This document shows, piece by piece, positions 1-9,578 of a stretch of 64,000 nt of DNA (positions are counted from its first letter, which is position 1; each line of letters opens with the position of its first letter). A program made the position numbers and the translations under genes. The DNA lies in NCBI RefSeq assembly GCF_006715005.1, contig NZ_VFMJ01000001.1, positions 558,001 to 622,000 of the forward strand. Direction: 5' to 3'. The notes under the pieces are model-generated. The model was not told the origin of the DNA, made no database searches, and was given only the letters and a program-made list of their open reading frames with translations. Origin of the DNA: Serratia marcescens (GTDB taxonomy: Bacteria; Pseudomonadota; Gammaproteobacteria; Enterobacterales; Enterobacteriaceae).

Positions 1-447
1 CCGGAGGCGGTGGCGTCTATCCGGCGCGAGCTGTTGCCGCTGGTATCGATCATTACGCCGAACCTGCCGGAAGCGGCGGCGCTGCTGGCGTGCGCGCCGG
101 CGGAAGATGAAGCGCAGATGCGCGAGCAGGGGCGGGCGCTGCTGGCGATGGGCTGCCGGGCGGTGCTGATGAAGGGCGGCCACCTGAGCGAAAGCGAGAG
201 CCCGGACTGGCTGTTTACCGCAGAAGGCGAGCAGCGCTTTACCGCGCCGCGCGTCGCCACCCGCCACACCCACGGCACAGGTTGCACGCTCTCGGCCGCG
301 CTGGCGGCGCTGCGCCCGCGCCATGCCGATTGGGCGGCCACGGTGGCCGCCGCCAAGGACTACCTGCAACAAGCGCTGCAACAGGCGGACACGCTGGAAG
401 TGGGGCACGGCATCGGGCCGGTGCATCATTTTCACGCTTGGTGGTGA
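1..447 (+). CDS. thiD: Hydroxymethylpyrimidine/phosphomethylpyrimidine kinase (C-terminal part)
   Basis: The reading frame is open from the first base, so the 5' part lies outside the window; 148 residues remain of a family usually about 266 long. ThiD phosphorylates HMP and then HMP-P to give the pyrimidine pyrophosphate used in thiamine synthesis. Visible hallmarks are the ribokinase-fold segment ITPNLPEAAALL, the VLMKGGHL strand and the anion-hole motif HTHGTGCTLSAAL near the C-terminus, which carries the catalytic cysteine. An internal GTG at base 10 is not the real start, because family homology continues upstream. Assignment to ThiD rather than another PfkB kinase rests on the NLPEA and GTGCTLS motifs. 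Confidence 0.88.
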   Translation, partial: PEAVASIRRELLPLVSIITPNLPEAAALLACAPAEDEAQMREQGRALLAMGCRAVLMKGGHLSESESPDWLFTAEGEQRFTAPRVATRHTHGTGCTLSAALAALRPRHADWAATVAAAKDYLQQALQQADTLEVGHGIGPVHHFHAWW

Positions 448-531
448 GTCAACTTTTTGCCGCAGCCGTGGTCTGACTAGTTCAGGCCCGGTTTGACGGG
501 CGAAACCTGATTTAACCTAGGGAGAAGGACT

Positions 532-990
532 ATGACGGGACACCAGGCGCTGCGTTGCGCCCTCTTCGGCGCACTGCTCAGCTTCAGCGCGGGCAGCTTT
601 GCCCAGCAGATCGTCACCACGTCGGATTTGATTCAGCAGCCGGGGTACCAGGCCAGCTGGCAAAACATGGTGAAAGGCCAGGCGCGGATGCCGGGCTGGG
701 CGCGCAAGGGCGTCGGCACCTCTACGCCGGCGCAAAACTTGAGCTGGAAGGGCAAAGAGTATCTGGTCGGCAATCTGTGCAAACCGCACGACTGCGGCAA
801 CAACTTTTTGATCGTGGCGTTCAGCGCAGATAAATCCCAGGCCTGGGGCGTGCGGGTGGAAGTGGAAGATCGGCCGGAAGCCGTCGATCATCCGAAGAAG
901 TATGCCAAGTACCAGTGGCTCGGCAAGCCGAATGACGACATGAAGGCGCTGCTGAAGCAGCAGTTCGAGAACAATCCTGACTGGAAATGA
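532..990 (+). CDS. ivy: Periplasmic inhibitor of vertebrate lysozyme (Ivy family)
   Basis: This 152-residue protein starts with an ATG eight bases after a GAAGGA ribosome site. It has a Sec signal peptide (hydrophobic residues 10-22, probable cleavage after SFA at 24). The diagnostic loop CKPHDC is at residues 83-88; in Ivy proteins this loop, closed by a disulfide, inserts into the lysozyme active site. The likely role is protecting peptidoglycan from C-type lysozyme in the periplasm. It is monocistronic, between thiD and the convergent srl operon, with a strong shared hairpin downstream. The family call is firm; the target spectrum is inferred. Confidence 0.9.
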   Translation: MTGHQALRCALFGALLSFSAGSFAQQIVTTSDLIQQPGYQASWQNMVKGQARMPGWARKGVGTSTPAQNLSWKGKEYLVGNLCKPHDCGNNFLIVAFSADKSQAWGVRVEVEDRPEAVDHPKKYAKYQWLGKPNDDMKALLKQQFENNPDWK

Positions 991-995
991 TCTGA

Positions 996-1023
996 CCGGG
1001 GGCGCCGGTGATGGCGCCCCCGG
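996..1023. terminator. GC-rich hairpin between convergent ivy and gutQ
   Basis: An 11-bp perfect stem (CCGGGGGCGCC paired with GGCGCCCCCGG) with a 6-base loop lies between two convergent genes. There is no long T-run, so it is a plausible bidirectional terminator or mRNA-end stabiliser rather than a textbook intrinsic terminator. Confidence 0.6.
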
Positions 1024-1029
1024 CGTTGA

Positions 1030-2001
1030 TCAGCCGATGCCGGCCTGATGCAGATCGTGCAGGTTGAGCGCCCCCACCAGCACGCCGTCCATATCGACCA
1101 CCGGGGCCGCGCTGATGTGCTGTTCGTGCAGCGCTTCCAGCGCCTCGCCGGCGCGCCATTGCTCCGGCAGCCGATAGCCGGGGCGGGTGATCGCCGGGCT
1201 GAGCGGATCCTGCAGGCTGTTGCCCTTCACCAGCCAGCGGCGCAGGTCGCCGTCGGTAAACACGCCCACCACCCGCTGCTGCGCGTCGCAGACCGCCACT
1301 AACCCGAGCCCGGTGCGGCTCAGCTCCAGCATCGCTTCCATCACGTTGGCGCTTTCGCTCACGCGCGGCAGGCGATCGCCGGTGCGCATCAGGTGATGCA
1401 CGCGGTTCAGCAGGCGCGCCCCCAGGCTGCCGCCCGGGTGCGAGCGGGCGAAGTCTTCCGCGTTGAAACCGCGCTGGCGCATCAGCGCCATCGCCAGGGC
1501 GTCGCCCATCATCAGCGTGTTGACCGCGCTGGAGGTGGGCGCCAGCCCCATCGGGCAGGCTTCGCGCTCGACGCCGATATCCAGCACGCAGGCGGCGGCC
1601 AGCGCCAGCGGCGACTCTTTGCCGCCGGTGACGGCGATCACCGGAATGCCGTTCTCCGCCAGCAGCGGCAGGATCAGATCCAGCTCTTTGGCGCGACCGG
1701 AGTAGGAGATGAACACCACCACGTCGTCGGCGCCGATCATACCGAGATCGCCGTGCAGCGCCTCGGCCGGGTGCACGAAGAACGACGGCGTGCCGGTACT
1801 GGCCAGCGACGCGGCGATCTTCTTGCCGATATGGCCGGATTTGCCGATGCCGGAAATCACCGCCTTGCCACGGCAGTTCAGCAGCAGTTCGCAGGCGCAG
1901 ACGAAGTTGTCGTCCAGGCGCGCCAGCAGGCGTTGCGCTTCGGTCAGCTCGATCTCCAGCGTTTCGCGGGCGAAGGCGAGCAGGGCGTTGGCGTTACTCA
2001 T
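1030..2001 (-). CDS. gutQ: D-arabinose 5-phosphate isomerase GutQ
   Basis: This 323-residue KpsF/GutQ family protein interconverts D-ribulose 5-phosphate and D-arabinose 5-phosphate, the Kdo precursor. An N-terminal SIS domain (about residues 30-165) carries the signature [13 protein letters not shown] and the HGDLGMI segment. Two CBS domains follow (about 205-320). It is the last gene of the sorbitol operon, and its ATG overlaps the end of srlR by 8 bp, so the two are translationally coupled. The same position at the end of the srl (gut) operon is known in E. coli, which separates it from the paralogue KdsD. Confidence 0.93.
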   Translation of the reverse strand: MSNANALLAFARETLEIELTEAQRLLARLDDNFVCACELLLNCRGKAVISGIGKSGHIGKKIAASLASTGTPSFFVHPAEALHGDLGMIGADDVVVFISYSGRAKELDLILPLLAENGIPVIAVTGGKESPLALAAACVLDIGVEREACPMGLAPTSSAVNTLMMGDALAMALMRQRGFNAEDFARSHPGGSLGARLLNRVHHLMRTGDRLPRVSESANVMEAMLELSRTGLGLVAVCDAQQRVVGVFTDGDLRRWLVKGNSLQDPLSPAITRPGYRLPEQWRAGEALEALHEQHISAAPVVDMDGVLVGALNLHDLHQAGIG

Positions 2002-2767
2002 CGGGGTCTCCTACCAGAAGGATATTGATGCCTTTCGCCTGCAGGGCGGCGAGGTAATCGGGGTTGATGTCTCGGTCGGTGATCAGCGTGTCGACGGCGC
2101 TGAGTTCGCACACCACGTTCGGGCTCTTACGGCCGAATTTCGAGGAGTCTACCAACAGAATAATGCGGCCGGCGGCTTCGCACATCGCTTTGCTGACGTT
2201 GTGCACTTCGTTGAAGGTGGTGACGCCGGCGTTGAGATCGACGCCGTCCGCGCCGATAAACAGCTTGTCGAAGCTGAACTGCTGGAACGCCGATTCGGCC
2301 AGGCTGCCGTGGAACGAGGCCGATTTTTTGCGGTAGGTGCCGCCGGGCATCAGGATGGTCTGATCGTTGTCCAGCTCCACCAGCGCGTTGACGATGGTCA
2401 GGCTGTTGGTCATCACCGTGATGTTATTGAACTGCGCCAGGTGCGGCACCATCTGCAGCACCGTGCTGCCGGCGTCGAAGATCAGCGAGTCCCCGTCGGC
2501 GATCAGCGCCACAGCGGCGCTGGCGATGTGGCGCTTTTTCTCGGTATTGATATGGGTTTTGCGGTCGATCGGCTGATCGCCGTCGTCGCGGCTGAGCACC
2601 ACGCCGCCGTAGGTGCGGATCACCTCGCCTTCTTCTTCCAGCAGGGTGAGATCCTTGCGGATGGTGGTGCCGGTGGTGGAGAAATGCTCGGCCAGGGCGT
2701 CCACTGCCGTTTTGCCATGCCGCTGCAGATATTCAAGGATAGCGGCCTGCCGCTGCTTTGGTTTCAT
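1994..2767 (-). CDS. srlR: Glucitol (sorbitol) operon repressor, DeoR family
   Basis: At 257 residues it has the same length as E. coli SrlR (GutR). The N-terminal DeoR helix-turn-helix (about residues 5-55, including [17 protein letters not shown]) is followed by the sugar-phosphate sensing domain with the [12 protein letters not shown] and FIGADGVD motifs. It represses the srl operon in the absence of sorbitol 6-phosphate. It lies inside the operon it is expected to control, downstream of gutM after an 83-bp gap and overlapping gutQ. Confidence 0.93.
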   Translation of the reverse strand: MKPKQRQAAILEYLQRHGKTAVDALAEHFSTTGTTIRKDLTLLEEEGEVIRTYGGVVLSRDDGDQPIDRKTHINTEKKRHIASAAVALIADGDSLIFDAGSTVLQMVPHLAQFNNITVMTNSLTIVNALVELDNDQTILMPGGTYRKKSASFHGSLAESAFQQFSFDKLFIGADGVDLNAGVTTFNEVHNVSKAMCEAAGRIILLVDSSKFGRKSPNVVCELSAVDTLITDRDINPDYLAALQAKGINILLVGDPDE

Positions 2768-2850
2768 CGCGATTCCCGTTCACAAGAGTGGGGCATTTTC
2801 CCTCGCTGAATAATTCACTATGAAAGGTAATGCCTTTTAATGTGAAAATA

Positions 2851-3207
2851 TCACGATTTGGGTTCAATCGCTAACGATAGTGCAGACTGGCATGCGCGAT
2901 CCTCGGGGAAGATCACATCCGGGCGCAAATCCCGCTGATGCAAACCGTGCAATCGAGGCAGCGGGCGGGGCCGGGCGAAAACGGTCAGGCCGCGCAGCAA
3001 CAGGCTGCCGCACACCCGCCGATCGGCATCGAAGGCCAGCGCCAGCACCACCCGCGGGCGGAAACGGCCGCCGGAACGGCCGACGCCGACGGCGCCCAGT
3101 TGGCACAGGCCGTCGAAGGCGCGATTGAAGCGCTGCAGTTGCCACCAGCCGAAGGCGATTTGCAGCAGCCAGGCCAGCAGCGCGAAGGCGATCAGAGCTT
3201 GAGTCAT
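2851..3207 (-). CDS. gutM: Glucitol operon activator GutM
   Basis: This 118-residue protein (E. coli GutM has 119) has one N-terminal hydrophobic helix (residues 3-22). The family-typical segments RFNRAFDGLCQLG, RVVLALAFDADRRV and LRPDVIFPEDRACQSALSL follow. GutM acts as a positive regulator of the sorbitol operon in enteric bacteria; the mechanism is poorly known. An AGGAG site lies 7 bases before the ATG. It sits between srlD and srlR. Confidence 0.88.
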   Translation of the reverse strand: MTQALIAFALLAWLLQIAFGWWQLQRFNRAFDGLCQLGAVGVGRSGGRFRPRVVLALAFDADRRVCGSLLLRGLTVFARPRPLPRLHGLHQRDLRPDVIFPEDRACQSALSLAIEPKS

Positions 3208-3253
3208 GGGATTCTCCTTAGGCCCCCTTCGGCGGAAGGGGGCGTCGATGGCG

Positions 3254-4033
3254 TCAGAACATCACCTGGCCGCCGGTGATGTTGATCGACTGGCCGGTGC
3301 AGTAAGAGGCCTTGTCGCTGGCGTAGAACAGCAGGGTGTTCAGCACGTCCTGGTAGTCGCAGCCGCGTTTCAGCGGCACCTTGTCGATGTAGTACTGCTC
3401 CACCTGTTCCGGCGCGATGCCCAGTTTTTGCGCGTACTGCGGCAGCAGCGACTGGAACATCGGCGATTTCAGCAGGTTGCCGAGCATCAGCGAATGCACG
3501 GTGATGCCGTACTCCGCCAGATCGAGCGCCAGCGACTGCGTCAGCCCCACGCCGCCGAACTTGGCGGCGCTGTAGCCGGAGTTGTGCTTGCTGCCGACCT
3601 TGCCGGACTTGGAGTTGATCTGAATGATGCGCCCGGCGATGCCGTCACGGATCATCAGGCGCGAGAATTCGCGGGCGCAGAGGAAATAACCCACCAGGTT
3701 CACCTGCAGCGAGCGGTCGAAGTCGCCCAGCGGGAAGTCGGTGATCGGCGCCGCCTTGGCGATGCCGGCGCTGTACACCAGCAGGTTGGCCTGGCCGAAT
3801 GTCCGGTCAACCGCCGCCGCCAGCGCGATCACGCTTTGTTCGTCGGTGGCGTCGACCTGAAAACCGCAGGCGCTGCCTGCGCCAAACGCTTCGTTGATCT
3901 GCTGTGCCACCTGATTGGCATTGTCGGCGTTCAGATCGGCCACCGCCACCCGATAACCGGCCTGCGCCAGCCCGTGGGACAAAAAGGCGCCTAACGTTTG
4001 GCCGCCGCCAATCACTACAGCTACTTCAGACAT
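3254..4033 (-). CDS. srlD: Sorbitol-6-phosphate 2-dehydrogenase
   Basis: This 259-residue classical short-chain dehydrogenase oxidises sorbitol 6-phosphate to fructose 6-phosphate with NAD+. The nucleotide-binding loop GGGQTLGAFL is at residues 9-18, the NAG-like SAG motif is at 88-90, and the catalytic pair is Tyr154 and Lys158 in GYSAAKFG. An AGGAG site lies 6 bases before the ATG. Together with SrlAEB it completes entry of sorbitol into glycolysis; the product feeds the fructose-phosphate pool that the neighbouring FbaB also serves. Confidence 0.95.
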   Translation of the reverse strand: MSEVAVVIGGGQTLGAFLSHGLAQAGYRVAVADLNADNANQVAQQINEAFGAGSACGFQVDATDEQSVIALAAAVDRTFGQANLLVYSAGIAKAAPITDFPLGDFDRSLQVNLVGYFLCAREFSRLMIRDGIAGRIIQINSKSGKVGSKHNSGYSAAKFGGVGLTQSLALDLAEYGITVHSLMLGNLLKSPMFQSLLPQYAQKLGIAPEQVEQYYIDKVPLKRGCDYQDVLNTLLFYASDKASYCTGQSINITGGQVMF

Positions 4034-4043
4034 GGTCTACTCC

Positions 4044-4406
4044 TTATGCGATAAATGACAGCGTGCTGCCCAACGGGATATCGGTCGGCGTCGGGCCGGA
4101 TACGTGGATCGAGCCGGGGAATTCGGCTTCGGCTTCGCCGTCGAAGCGCACGGTGATGTGGCCCAGCTCGCGCAGATTCTGCGTGGCAACGCTGCCGACG
4201 GCGGTGATGGCGTAGCGCTGCTGCGCCAGTTCCATCACGCCGCCGACCTGCAGCTCACCGGCGGTCGCGCCGTGGCGGTGGATGAAGCAGAACTCTTCGA
4301 TATCCGCCGGCGCGCCTTCACGGAAGGTGATCAGCATGTTGTCCAGCAACGCGTCGCGGGCGCAGCCGCCGATCTGCGTGATGGTGGTATGAAAAATGGT
4401 GTGCAT
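4044..4406 (-). CDS. srlB: PTS sorbitol-specific enzyme IIA
   Basis: The 120-residue glucitol EIIA accepts phosphate from HPr. The start at 4406 (MHTIFHTT) is chosen over an in-frame ATG 21 bp upstream because GGGAG lies 5-6 bases before it and the protein then aligns end to end with E. coli SrlB. The phosphorylated histidine should be His43 in the CFIHRHG segment. The C-terminal half retains AVGSVATQNLRELGHITVRFD-type family sequence. Confidence 0.92.
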   Translation of the reverse strand: MHTIFHTTITQIGGCARDALLDNMLITFREGAPADIEEFCFIHRHGATAGELQVGGVMELAQQRYAITAVGSVATQNLRELGHITVRFDGEAEAEFPGSIHVSGPTPTDIPLGSTLSFIA

Positions 4407-4428
4407 AAACGTCTCCCTGGGAATCAAA

Positions 4429-5406
4429 TTATTGATAAATAAAGGCCGAGGCGGCCCAGGCGATCAACACCGTCGGCGCGCCGGTCAGGAAGCGGCCGAC
4501 CAGCACCGAGGGTACGCCGACCCGCACGGTGTCCTGCTTGGCTTCCGCCAGCGACAGGCCGACCGGAATGAAGTCGCAGGCGGCCTGCGCGTTGATGGCG
4601 AACAGCGCGGGCAGCGCCAGCTGCGGCGGAATATGGCCGAGGCCGATCTGCACCCCGACCAGCACGCCGATCACCTGGGCGATAACCGCGCCGGGGCCGA
4701 GGAACGGCGACAGCAGCGGGAATGAGCAGATCAGCGCCAGCGTCACCAGGCCGATCGGGCTGTTGGCGAGCGGCGTCAGGCCGTGAGCGATAAAGTCCCC
4801 GAGGCCGGAGGCCATGATGATGCCGATCAAGGCCGAGACGAACGCCATAAACGGCAGGATGGTCTTCAGCACGGTGTCGATGGTGTCGCGCCCGGCCTGG
4901 AAGAACACCGCCACCACCGATCCCATGCCCATGCCGACCTTCGCCAGCAGCCCGTCGCTTTGCTCGGTGATCTTCTTGCTGGTGTCGTAGTCGCGCGCCT
5001 TGGGCGGTGCTGCAACGGCGGCGGATTGGCTATCTGCCGCTTCGATTCGGCTGATGTTGTGGTCGCGCACGCCGGAGACATAGATGTCTTCGAGGATAAA
5101 CTGCGCCAGCGGGCCGGACTGGCCGGTGGCGTGGATGTTGACCGTCGGAATGCGGCGTTTCGGGTACAGGCCGCAGCGCAGGGTGCCACCGCAGTCGATC
5201 ACCGCCACGCCGATCTCTTCCGCCGGCGGCTCGCCCTCTTTGAAACCGTCGACGGCCGGCCAGCCGGTCAATTCGCTGAGGCGATCGACGATCGAAGGCC
5301 GGGTGCCGGCGGTGATGTACACCACTTTCTTGCCGGGCTCTATCGGCAGCTCCAGGGGGCCACCCCAGCCGCTGGCGCCTTTTTCAATACGGATATAAGC
5401 ACTCAT
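4429..5406 (-). CDS. srlE: PTS sorbitol-specific enzyme IIBC
   Basis: This 325-residue protein combines the cytosolic IIB domain (residues 1-120, with the phosphorylatable cysteine expected in [11 protein letters not shown], Cys72/Cys78) and a membrane IIC part. Membrane helices cluster from about residue 185 to the end ([20 protein letters not shown] and [16 protein letters not shown]). The start [10 protein letters not shown] at 5406 is preceded by GGAG and matches E. coli SrlE, whereas the longer in-frame start adds non-homologous residues. srlB follows after 22 bp. Confidence 0.94.
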   Translation of the reverse strand: MSAYIRIEKGASGWGGPLELPIEPGKKVVYITAGTRPSIVDRLSELTGWPAVDGFKEGEPPAEEIGVAVIDCGGTLRCGLYPKRRIPTVNIHATGQSGPLAQFILEDIYVSGVRDHNISRIEAADSQSAAVAAPPKARDYDTSKKITEQSDGLLAKVGMGMGSVVAVFFQAGRDTIDTVLKTILPFMAFVSALIGIIMASGLGDFIAHGLTPLANSPIGLVTLALICSFPLLSPFLGPGAVIAQVIGVLVGVQIGLGHIPPQLALPALFAINAQAACDFIPVGLSLAEAKQDTVRVGVPSVLVGRFLTGAPTVLIAWAASAFIYQ

Positions 5407-5421
5407 GCTGCACTCCACGAA

Positions 5422-6054
<633 letters not shown>

Positions 6055-6058
6055 TTAT

Positions 6059-6080
6059 TTGTTTTAAATAGATCACAATT
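6059..6080 (-). promoter_or_regulatory. Candidate CRP site of the srl promoter
   Basis: On the minus strand AAATTGTGATCTATTTAAAAC contains a perfect left CRP half (TGTGA) in an AT-rich setting; the right half is poor. A TACTGT hexamer at 6040-6035 could be the -10, giving a transcription start near 6028 and a site centred at about -41, the class II position. Catabolite control of srl is established in E. coli; the site here is inferred. Confidence 0.5.
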
Positions 6081-6160
6081 TGAAAGATAAATATTTTATT
6101 TTGAAAGTTTAAAGTGAAAGAAAGAGAAGTTCTGTGGCAGGAGGGGGAGAAAGCGGGCAC

Positions 6161-6184
6161 AAAAAAGCCCGGCGAGCCGGGCTT
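6161..6184 (-). terminator. Intrinsic terminator of fbaB
   Basis: On the minus strand the stem AAAGCCCGGC/GCCGGGCTTT with a short loop is followed by a run of six T. It lies 22 bp downstream of the fbaB stop and separates it from the srl promoter. Confidence 0.85.
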
Positions 6185-6205
6185 TGGGACAGACGGTCCG
6201 TCACA

Positions 6206-7255
6206 TCAGGCGATAGTGACCTTCTTGTCCAGGTAGGCGTCTTGCACGGCGTTGATCAGCGCCACGCCGTCTTTCATCGATTTCTTGAACGCCTTGCGCC
6301 CCAGGATCAGGCCCATGCCGCCGGCGCGTTTGTTGATCACCGCGGTGCGCACCGATTCCTGCAGGTCGTTCTCACCGGCGGCGCCGCCGGAGTTGATCAG
6401 CCCAGCGCGGCCCATGTAGCAGTTGGCCAGCTGGTAGCGCACCAGATCGATAGGGTGATCGGTGGTCAGTTTGTTGTAGACGCGATCGTCGGTATAGCCG
6501 AATTTCACCGCACGGTAGCCGCCGTTGTTTTCCGCCATTTTCTGTTTGACGATGTCGGCGCCGATGGTGGCGGCGATGTGGTTAGCCTGGCCGGTCAGAT
6601 CGGCGCTGGAGTGGTAGTCCACGCCGTCCTTGGTGAACGCCGGGTTACGCAGATAGGCCCACAACACGGTGACCATGCCCAGCTCATGCGCGCGCTCGAA
6701 GGCGATCGAGATCTCTTCGATCTGGCGGCGCGACTGCTCGGAGCCGAAGTAAATGGTGGCGCCGACCGCCACCGCGCCCATGTTGAACGCCTGCTCGACG
6801 CTGGCGTACAGGGTCTGGTCGTACTGGGTCGGGTAGCTCAGCGTTTCGTTGTGGTTGAGTTTGACCAGGAACGGGATCTTGTGCGCGTAGCGGCGCGATA
6901 CCGACGCCAGCACGCCGTAAGTGGAGGCGACGCAGTTACAGCCAGCTTCAATCGCCAGCTCGACGATGTTCTTCGGATCGAAATACAGCGGGTTGGCGGC
7001 GAACGAGGCGGCGGCGGAGTGCTCGATGCCCTGATCGACCGGCAGGATCGACAGGTAGCCGGTGCCGGCCAGGCGGCCGTGGTTGAACAGGGTTTGCATC
7101 GAACGCAGCACGCTGTTGGGACGGTTGTTATCGATCATTACGCGGTCGACGAAGTCGGCGCCCGGCAGGTAGAGATTCTCGGCGGGGATAGTGGTACAGC
7201 GGTGTTGCAGCAGATCTTCCGCTTCCTTTCCTAGCAACTGCACAATATCAGTCAT
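6206..7255 (-). CDS. fbaB: Class I fructose-bisphosphate aldolase
   Basis: This 349-residue DhnA-type aldolase cleaves fructose 1,6-bisphosphate to DHAP and glyceraldehyde 3-phosphate through a Schiff base. The expected lysine is Lys237 in GADIVKQKM, the same number as in E. coli FbaB. The phosphate-binding [11 protein letters not shown] and the VDQGIEHS motif near residue 73 are also present. A GGGAG site lies 6 bases before the ATG. It is monocistronic with its own terminator. In E. coli FbaB is the gluconeogenic, non-metal enzyme. Confidence 0.94.
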   Translation of the reverse strand: MTDIVQLLGKEAEDLLQHRCTTIPAENLYLPGADFVDRVMIDNNRPNSVLRSMQTLFNHGRLAGTGYLSILPVDQGIEHSAAASFAANPLYFDPKNIVELAIEAGCNCVASTYGVLASVSRRYAHKIPFLVKLNHNETLSYPTQYDQTLYASVEQAFNMGAVAVGATIYFGSEQSRRQIEEISIAFERAHELGMVTVLWAYLRNPAFTKDGVDYHSSADLTGQANHIAATIGADIVKQKMAENNGGYRAVKFGYTDDRVYNKLTTDHPIDLVRYQLANCYMGRAGLINSGGAAGENDLQESVRTAVINKRAGGMGLILGRKAFKKSMKDGVALINAVQDAYLDKKVTIA

Positions 7256-7461
7256 GATTCACTCCCGATTAAGCTTCTTCATACACCGGCAATGCAAGGG
7301 TTTTTGACCACCGGCGAAGTAAAAAAGCGGTGATTGAAGCTGTAAAGCGATACTACCGAACTTGATCCGGCAAGGACAAACAATAGATGCGATTGAGAGG
7401 AAATGCCATTTGCGAGGCCAAATACGCGGGGACGATCGCCCCCGGCGCGCTAAACGATTGA

Positions 7462-8148
7462 TTATTCGATCTCGAACCACTCGGTGTTCTGCAGGGCGAT
7501 CGGGGTGATGGAGTAGATCATCTCCTGCAGGTGATCGTGGATGGCGCGCTCCGCCGCCTCGGCATCGCGCGCTTTCAGCGCCTCGTAGATGCGGTAGTGC
7601 TGCTTGATCAGGCTCTCCGGCGGCGAGACTTCGCTCAGGCTGAGGAAACGCACCCGATCCATGGTGGCCTTGATGGTTTCGATGGTCTCCCACGCCAGCG
7701 GGCAGTCGGCGAACTGGGTCAGCAGCTGGTGGAATTCATCGTCCAGCGCCAGAAACTCGCGCGTCTGCCCATTCTGCGCCGCCAGCGCCTGACGGTGCAG
7801 GTTATGCTCCAGCGTCATCAGCTGCGCCGGGGTGGCGCGCTCCGCTGCGCGGCGCACGATGGCGCATTCCACCGCCTGACGAATAAAGCGCCCGTCGGCC
7901 ACGCGCTTGGCGGAGATTTTCATCACGAAGGTGCCGCGCTGCGGCAGGATCTGCACCAGGCCGGCCTCCGCCAGCTTGATGAAGGCTTCGCGCACCGGCT
8001 GGCGCGAAACGCAAAAGCGCGTGGAAATCTCTTTCTCGGACAACAGGGTGCCGGGGGGGATGGTGCAGTCGACGATATCCTTGCGCAGGAAGCGATAGAT
8101 CTGCTGGTTGACCGGGACGTTATTGGTGAGACTGTACGTTTCAGACAT
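7462..8148 (-). CDS. rspR: GntR-family (FCD) repressor, RspR-like
   Basis: This 228-residue FadR-subfamily regulator has an N-terminal winged helix (about residues 15-80, with LLSEKEISTRFCVSRQPVREAF) and an all-helical FCD ligand domain (about 90-215) whose metal-binding residues would include the Asp and His of ALDDEFHQLL and HYRIYEAL. It resembles E. coli RspR (YdfH), which represses rspAB. It lies in the same block of minus-strand genes as the rsp cluster, after a 98-bp gap behind the MFS gene. The gene symbol is by similarity plus context. Confidence 0.75.
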   Translation of the reverse strand: MSETYSLTNNVPVNQQIYRFLRKDIVDCTIPPGTLLSEKEISTRFCVSRQPVREAFIKLAEAGLVQILPQRGTFVMKISAKRVADGRFIRQAVECAIVRRAAERATPAQLMTLEHNLHRQALAAQNGQTREFLALDDEFHQLLTQFADCPLAWETIETIKATMDRVRFLSLSEVSPPESLIKQHYRIYEALKARDAEAAERAIHDHLQEMIYSITPIALQNTEWFEIE

Positions 8149-8246
8149 GGCGACAATCAGGCATCTGGCTGGAATTCGAATGCCACCATACTAGCAGATT
8201 ATTGGTTGAGGGCGGGGGGATAAATCCACCCGCCGGGTAGGGTAAC

Positions 8247-9578
8247 TCAGTGATGCCAATCCTGATATTCCTGCTTGCGCCGCCCCGGCGCGGTTTCCGG
8301 CATCAGGCTCAGGCCGATGGCCGACACCACGCCCAGCACCATCATGTACCCCGCCAGCCCGTAGTAGTGGCCGCCGGTCACCTGCAGGATCTTCACCGCC
8401 AGCAGCCCCAGAATGCCGCTGCCGATCAGCGATCCTATCTGCCAGATCAGCGCGATGCCGCTGCAGCGCACGCGGGTGGGGAACAGCTCCGGGAAGTAGG
8501 AGGCCTGTGGCGCGTAGCACATGCTGTGGCCGAAGGTCAGCACCACGATCATGGCGATCTGCGTCACCCAGAAACTATCGAGGTTGATCGCCATAAAGAA
8601 CGGCACGATGCACACCACCTGCAGCAGCGCGCCGGCGATGTACACCGGTTTGCGCCCCAGCCGATCGGAGAGGCGGCCCATCAGCGGAATGGCGAAAATC
8701 TCCAGCAGCACCGCCACGATCATCGCCTCCAGCAGAATGCTTTCGTTGAGGTGGTTGGCCTTGCCATAGGCCAGCACGATCACCGTGAACATGGCGAAGG
8801 CGCAGGCTTCAATCAGCTTGGCGCACACCCCTTTGCCGATAAGGCCGGGGTAGCGGCGGGCTACTTCCACCACTGGCCGGCTCTCCACCGCCTTGGTGGC
8901 GCGGATCTGGGTAAACACCGGCGACTCGTCGATCTTCAGGCGAATAAACAGCCCGACGATCACCAGCAGCAGGCTGAGCAGGAACGGAATGCGCCAGCCC
9001 CAGTCCAGCATCTGCGCCGGCGACAGCACGGCGGTCAGCAGCGCGAACAGCCCCGATGGCAGCAGGAAACCGGCGGGCGCGCCGATCTGTACCCAGCTGG
9101 CGTAGAAACCGCGCCGCGGCGCCGGTGCGTATTCGGCGGTCATCAGCACCGCGCCGGCCTGTTCGCCGCCGACGCCGAAGCCCTGCAGCACGCGGATAAA
9201 GATCAGCGCGAGCGGCGCCCAGATGCCGATCTGCTCATAGGTGGGCAGCAGGCCGATGCAGAAGGTGCCGAGGCCGACGATCAGGATGGTGATCACCAGT
9301 GCCTTCTTGCGGCCGACCTTGTCGCCGATGTGGCCGAACACGATGCCGCCCAGCGGGCGCGCCAGGAAACCGACCGCGTAGGTGGCGAAGGCCGCCAGCG
9401 TGCTGATCAGCGGATCGGCGCTGGGGAAAAACAGCTGGCCGAAGAACAGCACCGCGGCGGTGCCGTAAGCGAAGAAATCATAATATTCGGCGGCGGTGCC
9501 GATGGCCGAAGCGCTGGCGACTCGCCGCAGCAGCGGTTGATTGCCGGTATTGACGGCGTTATGCGTGGTGACGGTCAT
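8247..9578 (-). CDS. MFS metabolite:H+ symporter (YdfJ/ShiA-like)
   Basis: This 443-residue protein has 12 predicted membrane segments. The motif [14 protein letters not shown] follows helix 2 and [13 protein letters not shown] lies in the second half; both are duplicated MFS loop-2/3 signatures. The N-terminal [20 protein letters not shown] is typical of the metabolite:H+ symporter (ShiA/YhjE/YdfJ) subfamily. A GGGAGG site precedes the ATG, which lies inside the 3' end of the upstream dehydrogenase (20-bp overlap). It probably imports a hexonate or polyol for the cluster; the substrate is not known. Confidence 0.8.
   Translation of the reverse strand: MTVTTHNAVNTGNQPLLRRVASASAIGTAAEYYDFFAYGTAAVLFFGQLFFPSADPLISTLAAFATYAVGFLARPLGGIVFGHIGDKVGRKKALVITILIVGLGTFCIGLLPTYEQIGIWAPLALIFIRVLQGFGVGGEQAGAVLMTAEYAPAPRRGFYASWVQIGAPAGFLLPSGLFALLTAVLSPAQMLDWGWRIPFLLSLLLVIVGLFIRLKIDESPVFTQIRATKAVESRPVVEVARRYPGLIGKGVCAKLIEACAFAMFTVIVLAYGKANHLNESILLEAMIVAVLLEIFAIPLMGRLSDRLGRKPVYIAGALLQVVCIVPFFMAINLDSFWVTQIAMIVVLTFGHSMCYAPQASYFPELFPTRVRCSGIALIWQIGSLIGSGILGLLAVKILQVTGGHYYGLAGYMMVLGVVSAIGLSLMPETAPGRRKQEYQDWHH

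Noticed and set aside
1709-2809. Long plus-strand ORF opposite srlR and gutQ (and similar long antisense ORFs opposite mdtB, mdtC, pstA and yegD)
   Set aside because: High-GC antisense frames; no homology, repetitive His/Arg/Gln-rich composition, no ribosome sites.
2838-2856. TGTGAAAATATCACG palindrome between srlR and gutM, CRP-like
   Set aside because: Spacer is 5 rather than 6 bases and it overlaps the gutM stop; not convincing as a CRP site.
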